Below, one piece after another: positions 41,174 to 50,445 of a stretch of DNA of 64,000 nt. The DNA is from Streptomyces sp. H27-H1 (GTDB lineage: Bacteria; Actinomycetota; Actinomycetes; Streptomycetales; Streptomycetaceae). The stretch is taken from the NCBI RefSeq assembly GCF_026627445.1, contig NZ_JAPNLJ010000028.1:1-64000 (forward strand), given 5' to 3'. The notes beneath the pieces were generated by a model that made no database searches, was not told where the DNA came from, and saw nothing but the letters and a program-made list of their open reading frames with translations. How positions within the stretch are numbered: the stretch's first letter is position 1; each line of letters starts with the position of its first letter. Both the position numbers and the translations under genes were made by a program.

Positions 41174-43653
41174 AGGTCCGCCGGTGGGCGCACGCCCTCG
41201 GTGGCGCCGCCCTGGTTGCCGGCCGTGGTGTCGGCGCCGCCGTCCGTCTGGCCGCCGGTGGTCTGGCCGCCCGTGGTCTGACCACCTGTGGTCTGGCCTC
41301 CGGTGGTCTGGCCTCCGGTGGTTTGGTCGCCGCCGGTGGTCTGGCCCCCGGTGTTCTGCCCGCCCGTGTTCCGGCCGCCCGTGTTCTGGCCCCCGGTGTT
41401 CTGGCCGCCGGTCGTGCGGCCTCCGTTCGTCTGCCCGCCCTGCGTCTGCCCGCCCGTCGGCGGGGTCCGCGTGGGGCGGGCCGGCGGGCCCGAGGGGCGC
41501 TCGCTCGGGGTCTGCTGCGGGTCGGGGTCCACGGGCGGGGGCGCCGGAGGCTGGTTCGCTCCCGGCATGAGCTCCAGGTCGAAGTCCACGGGGTCGCTGT
41601 CGGCCAGGGCCGTCTTCGTGTACTGGGCCCAGATCCGGGCCGGGTAGCCGCCGCCCCCGATGCGGGCCTCGCCGAGGGCTCCGTAGAGGGGCTCCAGGGA
41701 GCCGGTGTCCGGGTCCTGACCCATCATCGACACGACCGTGACCAGGTCCGGGGTGTACGCCGCGAACCAGGCCGAGCGGTCCAGTTCGCCGGTCCCCGTC
41801 TTGCCCGCGGCCGGGTGGCCGGCGGCCAGGGCGGCCGTACCGGTGCCGTTGTCCACGACGCTGACCAGCATGGACGTGGTGGTGTCGGCGGCTTCGCGAC
41901 TGACGGCTTGGGACGGGTCGCGCTGGGGGAGCGGGACGGTGTCCCCCTCCTTGGCGATCTTCTCCACGAAGGTGTGCGGCGTGTGCCGCCCGTGGGCGGC
42001 GAGGGTCGCGTAGGCCTGGGTCATGTCCAGGACGCTGGCCTGCATCGTGCCCAGCGCCATGGCCGGTCCCGCGTCGAAGTTCGGGGTGTTCTCGGGGATG
42101 CCGAGGGCGATGGCGGTCTGCTTGACCTTGTCGGTGCCGGCGTCGATGACCATCTGGGCGAAGACGGTGTTGACGGAGAGGTCGGTGGCGGTGTTGACGG
42201 TGATGTTGCCGTAGCTGATCTGCCCCTCGTTCTCCGGGGCGTAGGGGATGCGGGTGCCGACGACGCGCCGCTTGTTGTCGCCGTTGTAGATCGTGTACGG
42301 GGTGATCGTGCGGCCGTCCTGGGTGCGGGAGTCGTTCTGCACGGCGGAGGCGAAGACGAACGGCTTGAAGGTGGAGGCCACTTGGTAGTCGTGCCGGGTG
42401 GCGTTGTTGACGAACTGCTTGGTGTAGTCGATGCCGCCGTACATGGCGACGACCTTGCCTGAGGCCGGGTCGATGGAGACGGCCCCGGTGCGTACGACGC
42501 GGTCCGCCTTGCGCTTCTCGGGGTCGAGCTCGCTGACCATCTTGTCGTCGACGGCGTCGACCATGGCGCCCTGGCGGGTCTTGTCGATGGTCGTGGTGAT
42601 GCGGTAGCCGCCCTCGGCGAGGGTCTTGTCGGCGAGGATCTTGTTCTCGACGATGTAGTCCTTGATGGCCTCGACGAGGTAGCCGCGCTGTCCGGAGAGG
42701 CCGGCGGCGGGGCGGACCTTGCCGGGTTCGGGGAACTGGGTGGTCGCGCGTGCGGCGGCGGTCATCCAGCCCTTCTTGACCATGCCGTCGAGTACGTAGT
42801 TCCAGCGGGCGAGGGCCCGGGCGCGGCCCTGGGGGTGGGCGACGACGTCGAAGGCGCTGGGGGAGTTGAGGAGGGTGGCGAGGTAGGCGCCCTCGGCGGT
42901 GGTGAGCCTGCCGACGTCCTTGCCGTAGTAGGCCTGGGCGGCGGCCTGGATGCCGTAGGCGTTCCGGCCGAAGTAACTGGTGTTCAGATAGCCCTCGAGG
43001 ATGTAGTCCTTCGACTTCTCACGACCGAGTTTGATCGCGATGAAGAACTCCTTCACCTTCCGCTTGATCGTCTGTTCCTGGCCCAGGTAGTAGTTCTTGA
43101 CGTACTGCTGGGTGATGGTCGAACCGGACTGGGTGCCCTTGCCGGTCGCGGTGTTCCAGGCGGCGCGCAGCATCGCCGTGGGGTCGACCGCCCGTTCGGA
43201 GTAGAAGTCGCGGTCCTCGGCGGCCAGTACGGTCTCCTGGACGGTCCGGGGGATCTGGGAGAGCGGCACGTTGACGCGGTTGACCTCGCCGTCGCGGGCG
43301 AGCTGGGAGCCGTCGCTGTAGAGGTAGAGGTTGGACTGGGCCACGGCGGCCGCGTTGGCGGGCGGGATGTGCACCAGCAGGTAGCCGGCCACGAGGGCGC
43401 CGCCGAGGAGCAGGGCGAACAGCAGGAACGCCCCCAGGACCATGCGCCAGGTCGGCAGGATCCGGCGCCAGCCGGTGCGCTTGCGCCTGGCCTTCTTGGC
43501 CGCCTTCGCCTGCTCCTTCTGCGCCTTCTTGGCTTCTCTTGCGGTCGCCGGCGGCCCGGGTCGCGGGGGTGCTCCGGCGCCCGTCGCCTGCTGTCCGTCG
43601 GGGGTGTCGGGATCGCGAGGCGTCCATCCGGGCGGTGGTGACGGGTCGCTCAT
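41164..43653 (-). CDS. Bifunctional class A penicillin-binding protein
   Basis: An 829-residue transglycosylase/transpeptidase that polymerises and crosslinks peptidoglycan outside the membrane. A basic N-terminus (KKARRKRTGWRRILP) precedes a single helix (about residues 70-95). The GT51 domain shows AAEDRDFYSERAVDP, SGSTITQQYVKN and KVKEFFIAIKLGREKSKDYILE-type motifs. The transpeptidase has the SxxK active site (ASTFKPF), SVN and the KTG box (AGKTGTGE). The C-terminus carries about 15 short TTGGQ/NTGGQ repeats after a Pro-rich linker, perhaps a wall-spanning or adhesive tail. I used the ATG at 43653 (MSDPSPPPGW). Confidence 0.94.
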   Translation of the reverse strand: MSDPSPPPGWTPRDPDTPDGQQATGAGAPPRPGPPATAREAKKAQKEQAKAAKKARRKRTGWRRILPTWRMVLGAFLLFALLLGGALVAGYLLVHIPPANAAAVAQSNLYLYSDGSQLARDGEVNRVNVPLSQIPRTVQETVLAAEDRDFYSERAVDPTAMLRAAWNTATGKGTQSGSTITQQYVKNYYLGQEQTIKRKVKEFFIAIKLGREKSKDYILEGYLNTSYFGRNAYGIQAAAQAYYGKDVGRLTTAEGAYLATLLNSPSAFDVVAHPQGRARALARWNYVLDGMVKKGWMTAAARATTQFPEPGKVRPAAGLSGQRGYLVEAIKDYIVENKILADKTLAEGGYRITTTIDKTRQGAMVDAVDDKMVSELDPEKRKADRVVRTGAVSIDPASGKVVAMYGGIDYTKQFVNNATRHDYQVASTFKPFVFASAVQNDSRTQDGRTITPYTIYNGDNKRRVVGTRIPYAPENEGQISYGNITVNTATDLSVNTVFAQMVIDAGTDKVKQTAIALGIPENTPNFDAGPAMALGTMQASVLDMTQAYATLAAHGRHTPHTFVEKIAKEGDTVPLPQRDPSQAVSREAADTTTSMLVSVVDNGTGTAALAAGHPAAGKTGTGELDRSAWFAAYTPDLVTVVSMMGQDPDTGSLEPLYGALGEARIGGGGYPARIWAQYTKTALADSDPVDFDLELMPGANQPPAPPPVDPDPQQTPSERPSGPPARPTRTPPTGGQTQGGQTNGGRTTGGQNTGGQNTGGRNTGGQNTGGQTTGGDQTTGGQTTGGQTTGGQTTGGQTTGGQTDGGADTTAGNQGGATEGVRPPADLLE
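41233..41430 (-). repeat. 15-base tandem repeats coding for TTGGQ units
   Basis: The coding strand repeats a 15-base unit for Thr-Thr-Gly-Gly-Gln or Asn-Thr-Gly-Gly-Gln about 14 times, with one insertion (GGDQTT) interrupting the phase. Such arrays change in length by slippage. Confidence 0.85.
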
Positions 43654-43838
43654 CTCCGGGACTCCTCGGCGCCGTACGAAATATCCACATCTGTACCTCA
43701 TGCTGTCTACCCGATGGCCGCCGGTTCCGCTCCGGACGGGCGTAAATCGTTCGCGTGGATCGCCCCTCCGCACTAAGCTCGCGCGCTTTGGCCGACGTAG
43801 GAACGACGCAGCAACGACGTGGGAAACGGAGGGATGCG

Positions 43839-44675
43839 GTGCGCCAGCCGGTGGTTCGGAGATCCGGGCTCTACGGAGCGGTCGCGGCCGGGGGTTTTCG
43901 CAGGTACGCGACCTACGGGACGGCTACCGCGGCCGGGGTGTTCACCAACACCGCGTTCGGTTTCATCCTCGCCTACACGTACATCGCGCTCTGGGACGAG
44001 CGGCCCGGACTCGGCGGCTACGACCAGTCCGAGGCCCTCACCTTCATGTGGGTCAGTCAGGCGCTGCTCGCCGCGGGCGCGTTGATCGGCGGCGGCTTCC
44101 AGGAGGAGTTCCAAGAACGCGTCCGTACGGGTGACATCGCCGTCGACCTGTACCGTCCGGCCGATCTGCAGCTGTGGTGGCTCGCGGGCGATCTGGGCCG
44201 GGCGGCGTTTCAACTCCTGGGCCGGGGCGTAGTACCGCTGGTGGTCGGCGCTCTCGCCTTCCAGCTGGCGCTGCCCACCGCTCCGCTGCGCTGGCTCCTC
44301 TTCCTGGTCTCCGTGTTCCTCGGGCTGGTGGTGAGCTTCGCGCTGCGCTACCTGCTGGGGCTGGCGGCGTTCTGGCTGATGGACGGGGCCGGGATCAACA
44401 TGATGGCCACCGTCGTCTCCATCTTCTTCTCCGGGATGCTGCTGCCGCTGACCGTGTTCCCGGGCGGCTTCGGGGAGTTCGTCCGTGTCCTGCCCTGGGC
44501 GGCGATGCTCCAGGTGCCGGTGGACGTACTGCTCGGCGGGGGCGCCGGAGGCGCCGGGGCCGCGAGTACGGCGGGCGCGATGGGTTTCCAGGCCGCGTGG
44601 GCGGTGGTGCTGCTCGGGCTGGGCCGGCTGCTGCAGGCGGCCGCGACGCGGAAGGTGGTGGTTCAGGGTGGCTGA
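43839..44675 (+). CDS. ABC-2 type exporter permease, first subunit
   Basis: A 278-residue membrane protein with about six helices of the ABC-2/DUF990-like permease group. It typically appears as a pair of permeases plus one ATPase, as here. The N-terminus LYGAVAAGGFRRYATYGTAT and the VRTGDIAVDLYRPADLQLWW loop are characteristic. It presumably exports a lipid-like compound or peptide; the substrate is unknown. The GTG at 43839 follows GGAGGG nine to eleven bases upstream; a GTG at 43755 would add a polar leader. It is divergent from the penicillin-binding protein gene. Confidence 0.85.
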   Translation: MRQPVVRRSGLYGAVAAGGFRRYATYGTATAAGVFTNTAFGFILAYTYIALWDERPGLGGYDQSEALTFMWVSQALLAAGALIGGGFQEEFQERVRTGDIAVDLYRPADLQLWWLAGDLGRAAFQLLGRGVVPLVVGALAFQLALPTAPLRWLLFLVSVFLGLVVSFALRYLLGLAAFWLMDGAGINMMATVVSIFFSGMLLPLTVFPGGFGEFVRVLPWAAMLQVPVDVLLGGGAGGAGAASTAGAMGFQAAWAVVLLGLGRLLQAAATRKVVVQGG

Positions 44676-45612
44676 GCGGGTCGTGGAGGGGCCGGCCGCA
44701 GGTTCTGCCGGGAGAGGGCCGGGCACCGCAGGAGCGGCCGGGACGACTGCCGTACGTGACCCGGCGGCCGCCGCTCCGCCCTTGGCCGTCCCGGAACGCA
44801 GCCGGCTCCTGGAAGGGCTGCGCGGCTACGGCCTGATCGTCGCGATGTGGATCCGGTCGACGATGACGTACCGCACGTCCTTCTTCCTCTCCACCTTCGG
44901 CAACGCGGCGATCACCCTCCTGGACTTCGTCGCGATCACCATCATGTTCTCCCACGTCGACGAGCTGGGAGGCTTCACGCTGCCCGAGATCGCCCTGCTG
45001 TACGGGTCCTGCTCGGCCTCCCTGGGCCTCGCCGACCTGCTGCTCGGCAACACCGACCGGATCGGCTCCCGGATCCGTGACGGCTCTCTCGACACCATGC
45101 TGGTCCGCCCGGTCCCGGTGCTCGCCCAGGTGGCGGCCGACCGGTTCGCGCTGCGCCGGCTGGGGCGGATCGCGCAGGGACTCGGAGTGCTGGGGTGGGC
45201 GATCTCGGACCTGGACCAGCTGCACTGGACCGTCGCGAAAGTACTGATGGTGCCCGTGATGATCACGGCCGGGGCGGCGATCTTCGGCGCGGTGATGGTG
45301 GCCGGGGCGTCCTTCCAATTCCTCGCCGGGGACGCCGCCGAGGTGCAGAACTCCTTCACCTACGGCGGCTGCACCATGCTCCAGTACCCGCCGACCGTCT
45401 TCGCGAAGGACCTGCTGCGCGGGGTGACCTTCATCGTGCCGCTCGCCTTCGTCAACTGGCTGCCCGCGCTGTACGTGCTGGGCCGACCCGATCCGCTGGG
45501 GCTGCCGGAGTGGGTGGCCTTCGCCAGCCCGCTGGTGGCCTTCGTGGTGTTCCTCCCCGCGTCGCTGGCCTGGCGCGCGGGGGTCCGTTCGTACCGCAGC
45601 ACCGGGAGCTGA
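44668..45612 (+). CDS. ABC-2 type exporter permease, second subunit
   Basis: A 314-residue permease, paralogous in type to the preceding one. A polar Ala/Pro-rich N-terminus of about 45 residues comes before the conserved membrane part (GYGLIVAMWIRSTMTYRTSF; GNTDRIGSRIRDGSLDTMLV). The GTG at 44668 overlaps the previous stop by eight bases, indicating coupled translation; the ATPase gene starts seven bases after this one. The two permeases and the ATPase therefore form one exporter. Confidence 0.85.
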   Translation: MAERVVEGPAAGSAGRGPGTAGAAGTTAVRDPAAAAPPLAVPERSRLLEGLRGYGLIVAMWIRSTMTYRTSFFLSTFGNAAITLLDFVAITIMFSHVDELGGFTLPEIALLYGSCSASLGLADLLLGNTDRIGSRIRDGSLDTMLVRPVPVLAQVAADRFALRRLGRIAQGLGVLGWAISDLDQLHWTVAKVLMVPVMITAGAAIFGAVMVAGASFQFLAGDAAEVQNSFTYGGCTMLQYPPTVFAKDLLRGVTFIVPLAFVNWLPALYVLGRPDPLGLPEWVAFASPLVAFVVFLPASLAWRAGVRSYRSTGS

Positions 45613-45618
45613 GCAGAC

Positions 45619-46596
45619 GTGTCGGATGCGCTGATTTCATTGGACGGGGTCGAGAAGGTCTTCGACGTACGGCGCCGGGTGGGCCTGGTACGCCGGGAGA
45701 AACGTCAGGTCAGGGCCGTGGACGGGATCAGCTTCGAGGTGGCTCGGGGCGAGATGGTCGGCTACATCGGACCCAACGGCGCCGGTAAGTCGACGACCAT
45801 CAAGATGCTGACCGGGATCCTCACCCCGAGCGGCGGCCGGCTGCGCGTCGCCGGCATCGATCCCTCGCGGGAGCGGCTGCGCCTCGCGCACCGGATCGGC
45901 GTGGTGTTCGGACAGCGCACGACGCTGTGGTGGGACCTGCCGCTGAAGGACTCCTACGGGCTGATGCGGCGGATGTACCGGATCCCGGCGGCCCGGTTCG
46001 CGCAGAACATGGAGCGCTGCGTGGAGCGGCTCGACCTCGCCGAGCTGCTCGACGTACCCGTACGGCAGCTGTCGCTGGGGCAGCGGATGCGCGGGGACAT
46101 CGCGGCGGCGCTGCTGCACGACCCCGACGTGCTGTACCTGGACGAGCCCACGATCGGGCTGGACGTGGTGAGCAAGGCGAGCGTACGGGGCTTCCTGCGG
46201 GAGCTGAACGAGGAGCTCGGCACCACGGTGCTGCTGACCACCCACGATCTCCAGGACATCGAGCAGCTGTGCGAGCGGGTGATGGTGATCGACCACGGGC
46301 GGCTGGTGTACGACGGCTCACTGGGCGGGCTGCACACGGCCGACGGTGCGGACGGTGCGGTGGTGAGCGAGCGGACGCTGGTGGTGGACCTGGAGCGGGA
46401 GCTCCCGCCGATCGAGGTGGCGGGGGCGCGGGTGGTGAAGGTGGAGGGTGCGCGGCAGTGGCTGGCATTCCCGGCGCGTGCTTCGGCGGCTCCGCTGGTG
46501 GCCGCGGTGGCGGCGGAGTACCCGCTGCTGGACCTGTCGGTGCGGGAGCCGGACATCGAGGACGTGATCGCGCGGATGTACGCGGGGCGGGGTTAG
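45619..46596 (+). CDS. ABC transporter ATP-binding protein (ABC-2 type)
   Basis: A 325-residue ATPase with Walker A GPNGAGKST (near residue 51), signature LSLGQRMRGD (near 153), Walker B VLYLDEPTIGLD (near 172) and H-loop TTHDLQD. It has a C-terminal extension of about 90 residues. The LSLGQ version of the signature and the QRTTLWWDLP segment are typical for the ATPase that accompanies DUF990-type permeases. It is the last gene of the three-gene exporter operon. Confidence 0.93.
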   Translation: MSDALISLDGVEKVFDVRRRVGLVRREKRQVRAVDGISFEVARGEMVGYIGPNGAGKSTTIKMLTGILTPSGGRLRVAGIDPSRERLRLAHRIGVVFGQRTTLWWDLPLKDSYGLMRRMYRIPAARFAQNMERCVERLDLAELLDVPVRQLSLGQRMRGDIAAALLHDPDVLYLDEPTIGLDVVSKASVRGFLRELNEELGTTVLLTTHDLQDIEQLCERVMVIDHGRLVYDGSLGGLHTADGADGAVVSERTLVVDLERELPPIEVAGARVVKVEGARQWLAFPARASAAPLVAAVAAEYPLLDLSVREPDIEDVIARMYAGRG

Positions 46597-46695
46597 GGGG
46601 CGGAGTTGAGGGGCGGGTGAAGGGGCGGGGTTAAATCAGGGACAACCCTGAGCCGGAGCGGGGTCGGGGCCGTACCGCTCTCCGGGGTGACTGCA

Positions 46696-46701
46696 TAGGC
46701 T
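46696..46701 (+). promoter_or_regulatory. -10 box, leaderless
   Basis: TAGGCT ends seven bases before the ATG at 46709. Confidence 0.55.
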
Positions 46702-46708
46702 GGTCCAC

Positions 46709-47503
46709 ATGAGTGACGAGCGGCCTGAGAAGCCCTTGCCCGAGAAGGCGTTGTCCGAGAAAGCGGTGTCCGAGCAGGCGTCGCCCGCGGGACCGTCGCC
46801 GCAAGGACCGCCGGCCGAAGGGCCGCTGCCGGCGCTGAGGGCGTCGGACGCGGACCGCGAGCGGGTGGTGGACCGGCTGCGGGACGCCGTCGCCGAGGGC
46901 CGGCTCGACATGGACGAGTTCGAGGAACGACTGGACGCGGCCTACCGGTCCCGTACGTACGCGGAGCTCGAACCGCTGACGAGGGATCTGCCCGCGCTCG
47001 GCGCGACGGCCCCGCTGGCGGCCGCGCCGACTGCTCCGGGCGGGCTGACCAAGGCGGTGCCGGCGGGGTCGGACGCGGCCTGGCCGGCCCGGATCGTGGG
47101 CGGCGGCGGAGCGGCGGGCGGCCCGGCCATGGCCGTGGCGGTCATGTCGGGCTTCCAGCGCAAGGGCAACTGGACCATGCCCGCCCGTTTCCACGCGGTG
47201 GCGTTCTGGGGCGGCGGTGAGATCGACCTGCGCGAGGCGAACTTCGCGCAGCGGGAGGTCGTGATCAACTGCGTCGCCATCATGGGCGGCATCCAGATCA
47301 CCGTGCCGCCGGGCGTCGAGGTCGACGTGCGCGGCATCGGCGTGATGGGCGGCTTCGACCAGCGCGACAGCCCCGGCCCGGTGGAGCCGGGGGCTCCGCG
47401 GGTGGTCGTGACGGGCCTCGCCTTCTGGGGCGGGGTCGAGGTGAAGGTGAAGCCGCCGAAGCAGCGGTCGGTCTCGAAGCAGAAGCCGCGCAAGGAGCTG
47501 TAG
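46709..47503 (+). CDS. DUF1707 / LiaF-like cell-wall stress protein
   Basis: A 264-residue soluble protein. After a Glu/Lys/Pro-rich start it has a DUF1707 (SHOCT-like) segment (LRASDADRERVVDRLRDAVA, LDMDEFEERLDAAYRSRTY). The C-terminal beta-rich domain resembles the LiaF/DUF2154 'cell wall-active antibiotic response' fold (FWGGGEIDLREA; ITVPPGVEVDVRGIGVMGGF). Proteins of this build are thought to sense envelope stress, but the mechanism is not settled. It seems to be a single-gene unit with a leaderless promoter and a strong hairpin behind it. Confidence 0.85.
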   Translation: MSDERPEKPLPEKALSEKAVSEQASPAGPSPQGPPAEGPLPALRASDADRERVVDRLRDAVAEGRLDMDEFEERLDAAYRSRTYAELEPLTRDLPALGATAPLAAAPTAPGGLTKAVPAGSDAAWPARIVGGGGAAGGPAMAVAVMSGFQRKGNWTMPARFHAVAFWGGGEIDLREANFAQREVVINCVAIMGGIQITVPPGVEVDVRGIGVMGGFDQRDSPGPVEPGAPRVVVTGLAFWGGVEVKVKPPKQRSVSKQKPRKEL

Positions 47504-47527
47504 GGGACACGTTCCAGGGGCTTGGCT

Positions 47528-47571
47528 CCCGGGACCCTGCCCGGGGCTCGGTTCCCGGGCAGGGTCCCGGG
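47528..47571. terminator. 18-base hairpin after DUF1707 gene
   Basis: CCCGGGACCCTGCCCGGG (47528-47545) and CCCGGGCAGGGTCCCGGG (47554-47571) with an eight-base loop. Confidence 0.88.
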
Positions 47572-47699
47572 GCAGACGGGGGACGCAGACGGGCGACGAG
47601 TACGGCGCGCCGGGAACTCCCCGGGCGCCCCGGGAGTCGGATGCTAGGGAGTCGGACGCATCGCGGACGAAACCGTCGCCCGGGGGAAGGCAGGAGCAC

Positions 47700-49055
47700 G
47701 TGGAGCAGGGCAGCACGACGGCTACGGCTGAGGCGCAGGCTTCGTCGACGGCGCAGGACGCGTCGGCGAAGGCTGCCGCGGCGGCACGGGGCGGCTTCGT
47801 GTTCAGCGAGGCGGACGAGGAGCGCCGGCGCGGAGTCCGCCGGATGAAGCGGACCGCCACCGGCCTGCTGATCCTGGTCGCGCTGATCTACGTAGCGGCG
47901 AAGTGGGCGGAGCACGCGGGCGCGGGCGGCTGGACCGGGTACGTCGCGGCCGGGGCCGAGGCGGGCATGGTCGGCGCGCTCGCGGACTGGTTCGCCGTCA
48001 CCGCCCTCTTCCGGCGGCCACTCGGCCTGCCCATCCCGCACACCGCGATCATCCCGACCAAGAAGGACCAGCTCGGCGTCTCGCTCGGGGAGTTCGTCGG
48101 GGAGAACTTCCTCTCCGCCGACGTGGTGCGTACGAGGCTGCACGCCCTCGGCATCGGCGGCCGGCTCGGCGCCTGGCTGGCCGAGCCCGCGCACGCCGAC
48201 CGGGTCACGGCGGAGCTGGCCACGGCCCTGCGCGGGGCGCTGACAATCCTGCGGGACTCCGATGTGCAGGCCATCGTGGGCGAGGCGATCACGCGGCGGG
48301 CCGAGACGGCGGAGATCGCGCCGGGGATCGGCAAGACACTGGAGAAGGTCGTCGCGGACGGCGGCCACCGCCGGGTCGTGGACCTGGTGTGCGCGCGGGC
48401 GTACGACTGGCTGGTCACCCACGCCGAGTCGGTGGAGGCGGCGGTGCAGGGCGGGGCCCCCGGCTGGACCCCGAGATTCGTGGACCGCAAGGTCGGCGAC
48501 CGCGTCTACAAGGAACTGCTCCGCTTCGTCCAGGAGATGCGGGACATGCCCGAGCATCCGGCGCGCGGGGCGGTGGACCGCTTCCTCGCGGACTTCGCGG
48601 CCGACCTCCAGTCGGACACGCAGACGCGGGCGCGGGTGGAGCGGCTGAAGTCGGAGATCCTGCAGCGGGAGGAGATCCAGGACGTGATCGCCTCCACCTG
48701 GACGGCGGTCCGCTCCATGATCATCTCGGCGGCGGAGGACGAACGGAGCGCACTGCGCATGCGGGTCCGCTCCTCGCTGATGTCCCTGGGGGCCCGGCTG
48801 GCCACGGACGGCAGGCTCCAGGACAAGGTGGAGGGCTGGATCGAGGGCGCGATGGTGTACGTCGTCACCACGTACCGGACGGAGATCACCTCGCTGATCA
48901 CGGACACGGTCGCGGGCTGGGACGCGGCGCACACCTCCCGCAAGATCGAGGCCCACATCGGCCGCGACCTCCAGTTCATCCGCATCAACGGCACGGTGGT
49001 GGGCGCCTTGGCGGGTCTCGTGATCTACACGCTGTCGCGGGCGTTCGGCGCGTAG
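47700..49055 (+). CDS. DUF445 membrane protein
   Basis: A 451-residue protein of the DUF445 family (YjiN-like). One N-terminal helix (about residues 55-70) is followed by the conserved GAEAGMVGALADWFAVTALF, a long helical/coiled cytoplasmic or periplasmic middle, and a C-terminal helix (GTVVGALAGLVIYTL). The function is unknown; in other bacteria it is an inner-membrane protein. The GTG at 47700 follows GCAGGAGCAC. Confidence 0.88.
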   Translation: MEQGSTTATAEAQASSTAQDASAKAAAAARGGFVFSEADEERRRGVRRMKRTATGLLILVALIYVAAKWAEHAGAGGWTGYVAAGAEAGMVGALADWFAVTALFRRPLGLPIPHTAIIPTKKDQLGVSLGEFVGENFLSADVVRTRLHALGIGGRLGAWLAEPAHADRVTAELATALRGALTILRDSDVQAIVGEAITRRAETAEIAPGIGKTLEKVVADGGHRRVVDLVCARAYDWLVTHAESVEAAVQGGAPGWTPRFVDRKVGDRVYKELLRFVQEMRDMPEHPARGAVDRFLADFAADLQSDTQTRARVERLKSEILQREEIQDVIASTWTAVRSMIISAAEDERSALRMRVRSSLMSLGARLATDGRLQDKVEGWIEGAMVYVVTTYRTEITSLITDTVAGWDAAHTSRKIEAHIGRDLQFIRINGTVVGALAGLVIYTLSRAFGA

Positions 49056-49153
49056 GGCGGCCTCCGGGCCGAGGCGTGCCGGTACGGGTACTCGTAGCGG
49101 CGCCGGGCGGCCGGCTGGGCAGGGGCGGGGGTGGCGGCAGGGGCGTCCGGGGG

Positions 49154-49453
49154 TCAGCCGCGGTCGGCGACGGCCCAGGACGCGGCGGCCACCACGCCCG
49201 CGGCCCCGATGACCGCCGGCCACGCGCCGACCTTCTTCGCCAGCGGGTGCGCCCCGGCGAACCCGGCGAGGTACAGCGCTCCGAGCCCGGCCGCGGCGGG
49301 GGCGCCGCCGCGCTTGTGCCACTCCCGCCCGGCCACGATGCCCGCGGCGCCGAGTACGACACCGCCGAGCGGCCGCTTCTTGGTCCACCGGGCGACGGCG
49401 TACCCGCCGACCAGACCGGCGGCCGCCACCACAGAGCTCGGAACCCGTGCCAT
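49154..49453 (-). CDS. Small hypothetical membrane protein (99 aa)
   Basis: A 99-residue Gly/Ala-rich protein with three or more short hydrophobic helices (ARVPSSVVAAAGLVGGYAVA; GGVVLGAAGIVAG; WPAVIGAAGVVAAASW). I do not recognise a named family. The ATG at 49453 has a strong GGAGGAG ribosome binding site. It is convergent with the DUF445 gene. Confidence 0.72.
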   Translation of the reverse strand: MARVPSSVVAAAGLVGGYAVARWTKKRPLGGVVLGAAGIVAGREWHKRGGAPAAAGLGALYLAGFAGAHPLAKKVGAWPAVIGAAGVVAAASWAVADRG

Positions 49454-49508
49454 GCCCAACTCCTCCACGTCATAAGCTCGTGCGAACGCCAGTCCTCGTC
49501 CCACGAGG

Positions 49509-49685
49509 CTAACGCGGTCCCCTGACCAGCCGTCGGGCACCCAGTGCACCGAGCACCAGCACGGCTCCACCGATCACCGGGGCCGGCACGGAGTCCCGTA
49601 CGGTGCGAGGCAGGGCGGCCACCACACCCAAGACGAGCAGAAACGCGAGTGCGCACACGCCGCCGGTCCGAAGCAGTCTGTCCAC
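49509..49685 (-). CDS. Small hypothetical membrane protein (58 aa)
   Basis: A 58-residue protein with two hydrophobic helices (GVCALAFLLVLGVVAAL and VIGGAVLVLGALGA) and a basic C-terminus. It precedes the 99-residue membrane protein in the same direction and may be cotranscribed. The GTG start at 49685 is the best available; the ribosome binding site is weak. Confidence 0.5.
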   Translation of the reverse strand: MDRLLRTGGVCALAFLLVLGVVAALPRTVRDSVPAPVIGGAVLVLGALGARRLVRGPR

Positions 49686-49831
49686 GTGCTGCTCAACGCG
49701 GCCGCCAGGCCGCCCGACACGGACCGCCCCGAGGGGATTTGTCGCACACTCGCCGGATCCGTGCGATGTCTGCGCGGGGAACCTGATGGGCATAAATTCA
49801 ATCTCCCACCCAAAGGGGCAAACCACCTCGG

Positions 49832-49880
49832 CCCCTTCCGCCCCTTTCCCCTCCCTCTTCCCCCTCTCTCACTCCCCAAT
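49832..49880 (+). other. Long pyrimidine tract upstream of GNAT gene
   Basis: An almost unbroken C/T run of about 45 bases lies in the 5' untranslated region of the acetyltransferase gene, after an A+T-rich patch GGCATAAATTCAATC (49789-49803) that is the likely promoter. Confidence 0.6.
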
Positions 49881-49902
49881 CAACACCAGGAGCAAGGACA
49901 AC

Positions 49903-50445
49903 GTGATCTGCTACGGACAGGCCGTCCTCGACCTCGCGGACGAACTGGTCGACGCCTACGCCGACGTCTTCTCCGCCCCGCCGTGGAACGAAGACGAAGA
50001 AACCATTCGCCAGTTCGCCGCCCGCCTCCCGGCCGACGCCCGGCGCCGTGGATTCCGTACGGCCCTCGCCCAGTCCGCCACCGGCATCGACGGCTTCGCG
50101 ACGGGCTGGATCACCCCGGCGGCCTTCCCGAAGAACCGTGGATACGCCCAGGTCGCGGCGCAGCTCGGGTCGGCCCGGGTAAAGGAACTCCTCTCCGGGG
50201 CGCTGGAGATAGACGAACTCGCCGTACGCCCCCACGCGCGCGGCCGCGGCACCGGCCGGGACCTCCTCACCGAGATCACCGCCGACGCCCCCGACCGCCG
50301 AGCCTGGCTGCTGACCAGCCGACTGGCCAAGGAGACGGTGGCCACGTACCGCCGCCTGGGCTGGCACGAGGTAGAGCCCCTGCCGGGCACAAAGACGGGC
50401 GTCATCGTCTTCCTGTCCCCGGAGCACCCGAACCGGGCGGCGTAG
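49903..50445 (+). CDS. GNAT-family N-acetyltransferase
   Basis: A 180-residue acetyltransferase: the acetyl-CoA motif A is IDELAVRPHARGRGTGRDLL (near residue 105-125), followed by the motif B region TVATYRRLGWHEV. It transfers acetyl from acetyl-CoA to an amine; the acceptor is unknown. The GTG at 49903 has AAGGA seven bases upstream. Downstream lies a long repetitive region without genes. Confidence 0.85.
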   Translation: MICYGQAVLDLADELVDAYADVFSAPPWNEDEETIRQFAARLPADARRRGFRTALAQSATGIDGFATGWITPAAFPKNRGYAQVAAQLGSARVKELLSGALEIDELAVRPHARGRGTGRDLLTEITADAPDRRAWLLTSRLAKETVATYRRLGWHEVEPLPGTKTGVIVFLSPEHPNRAA

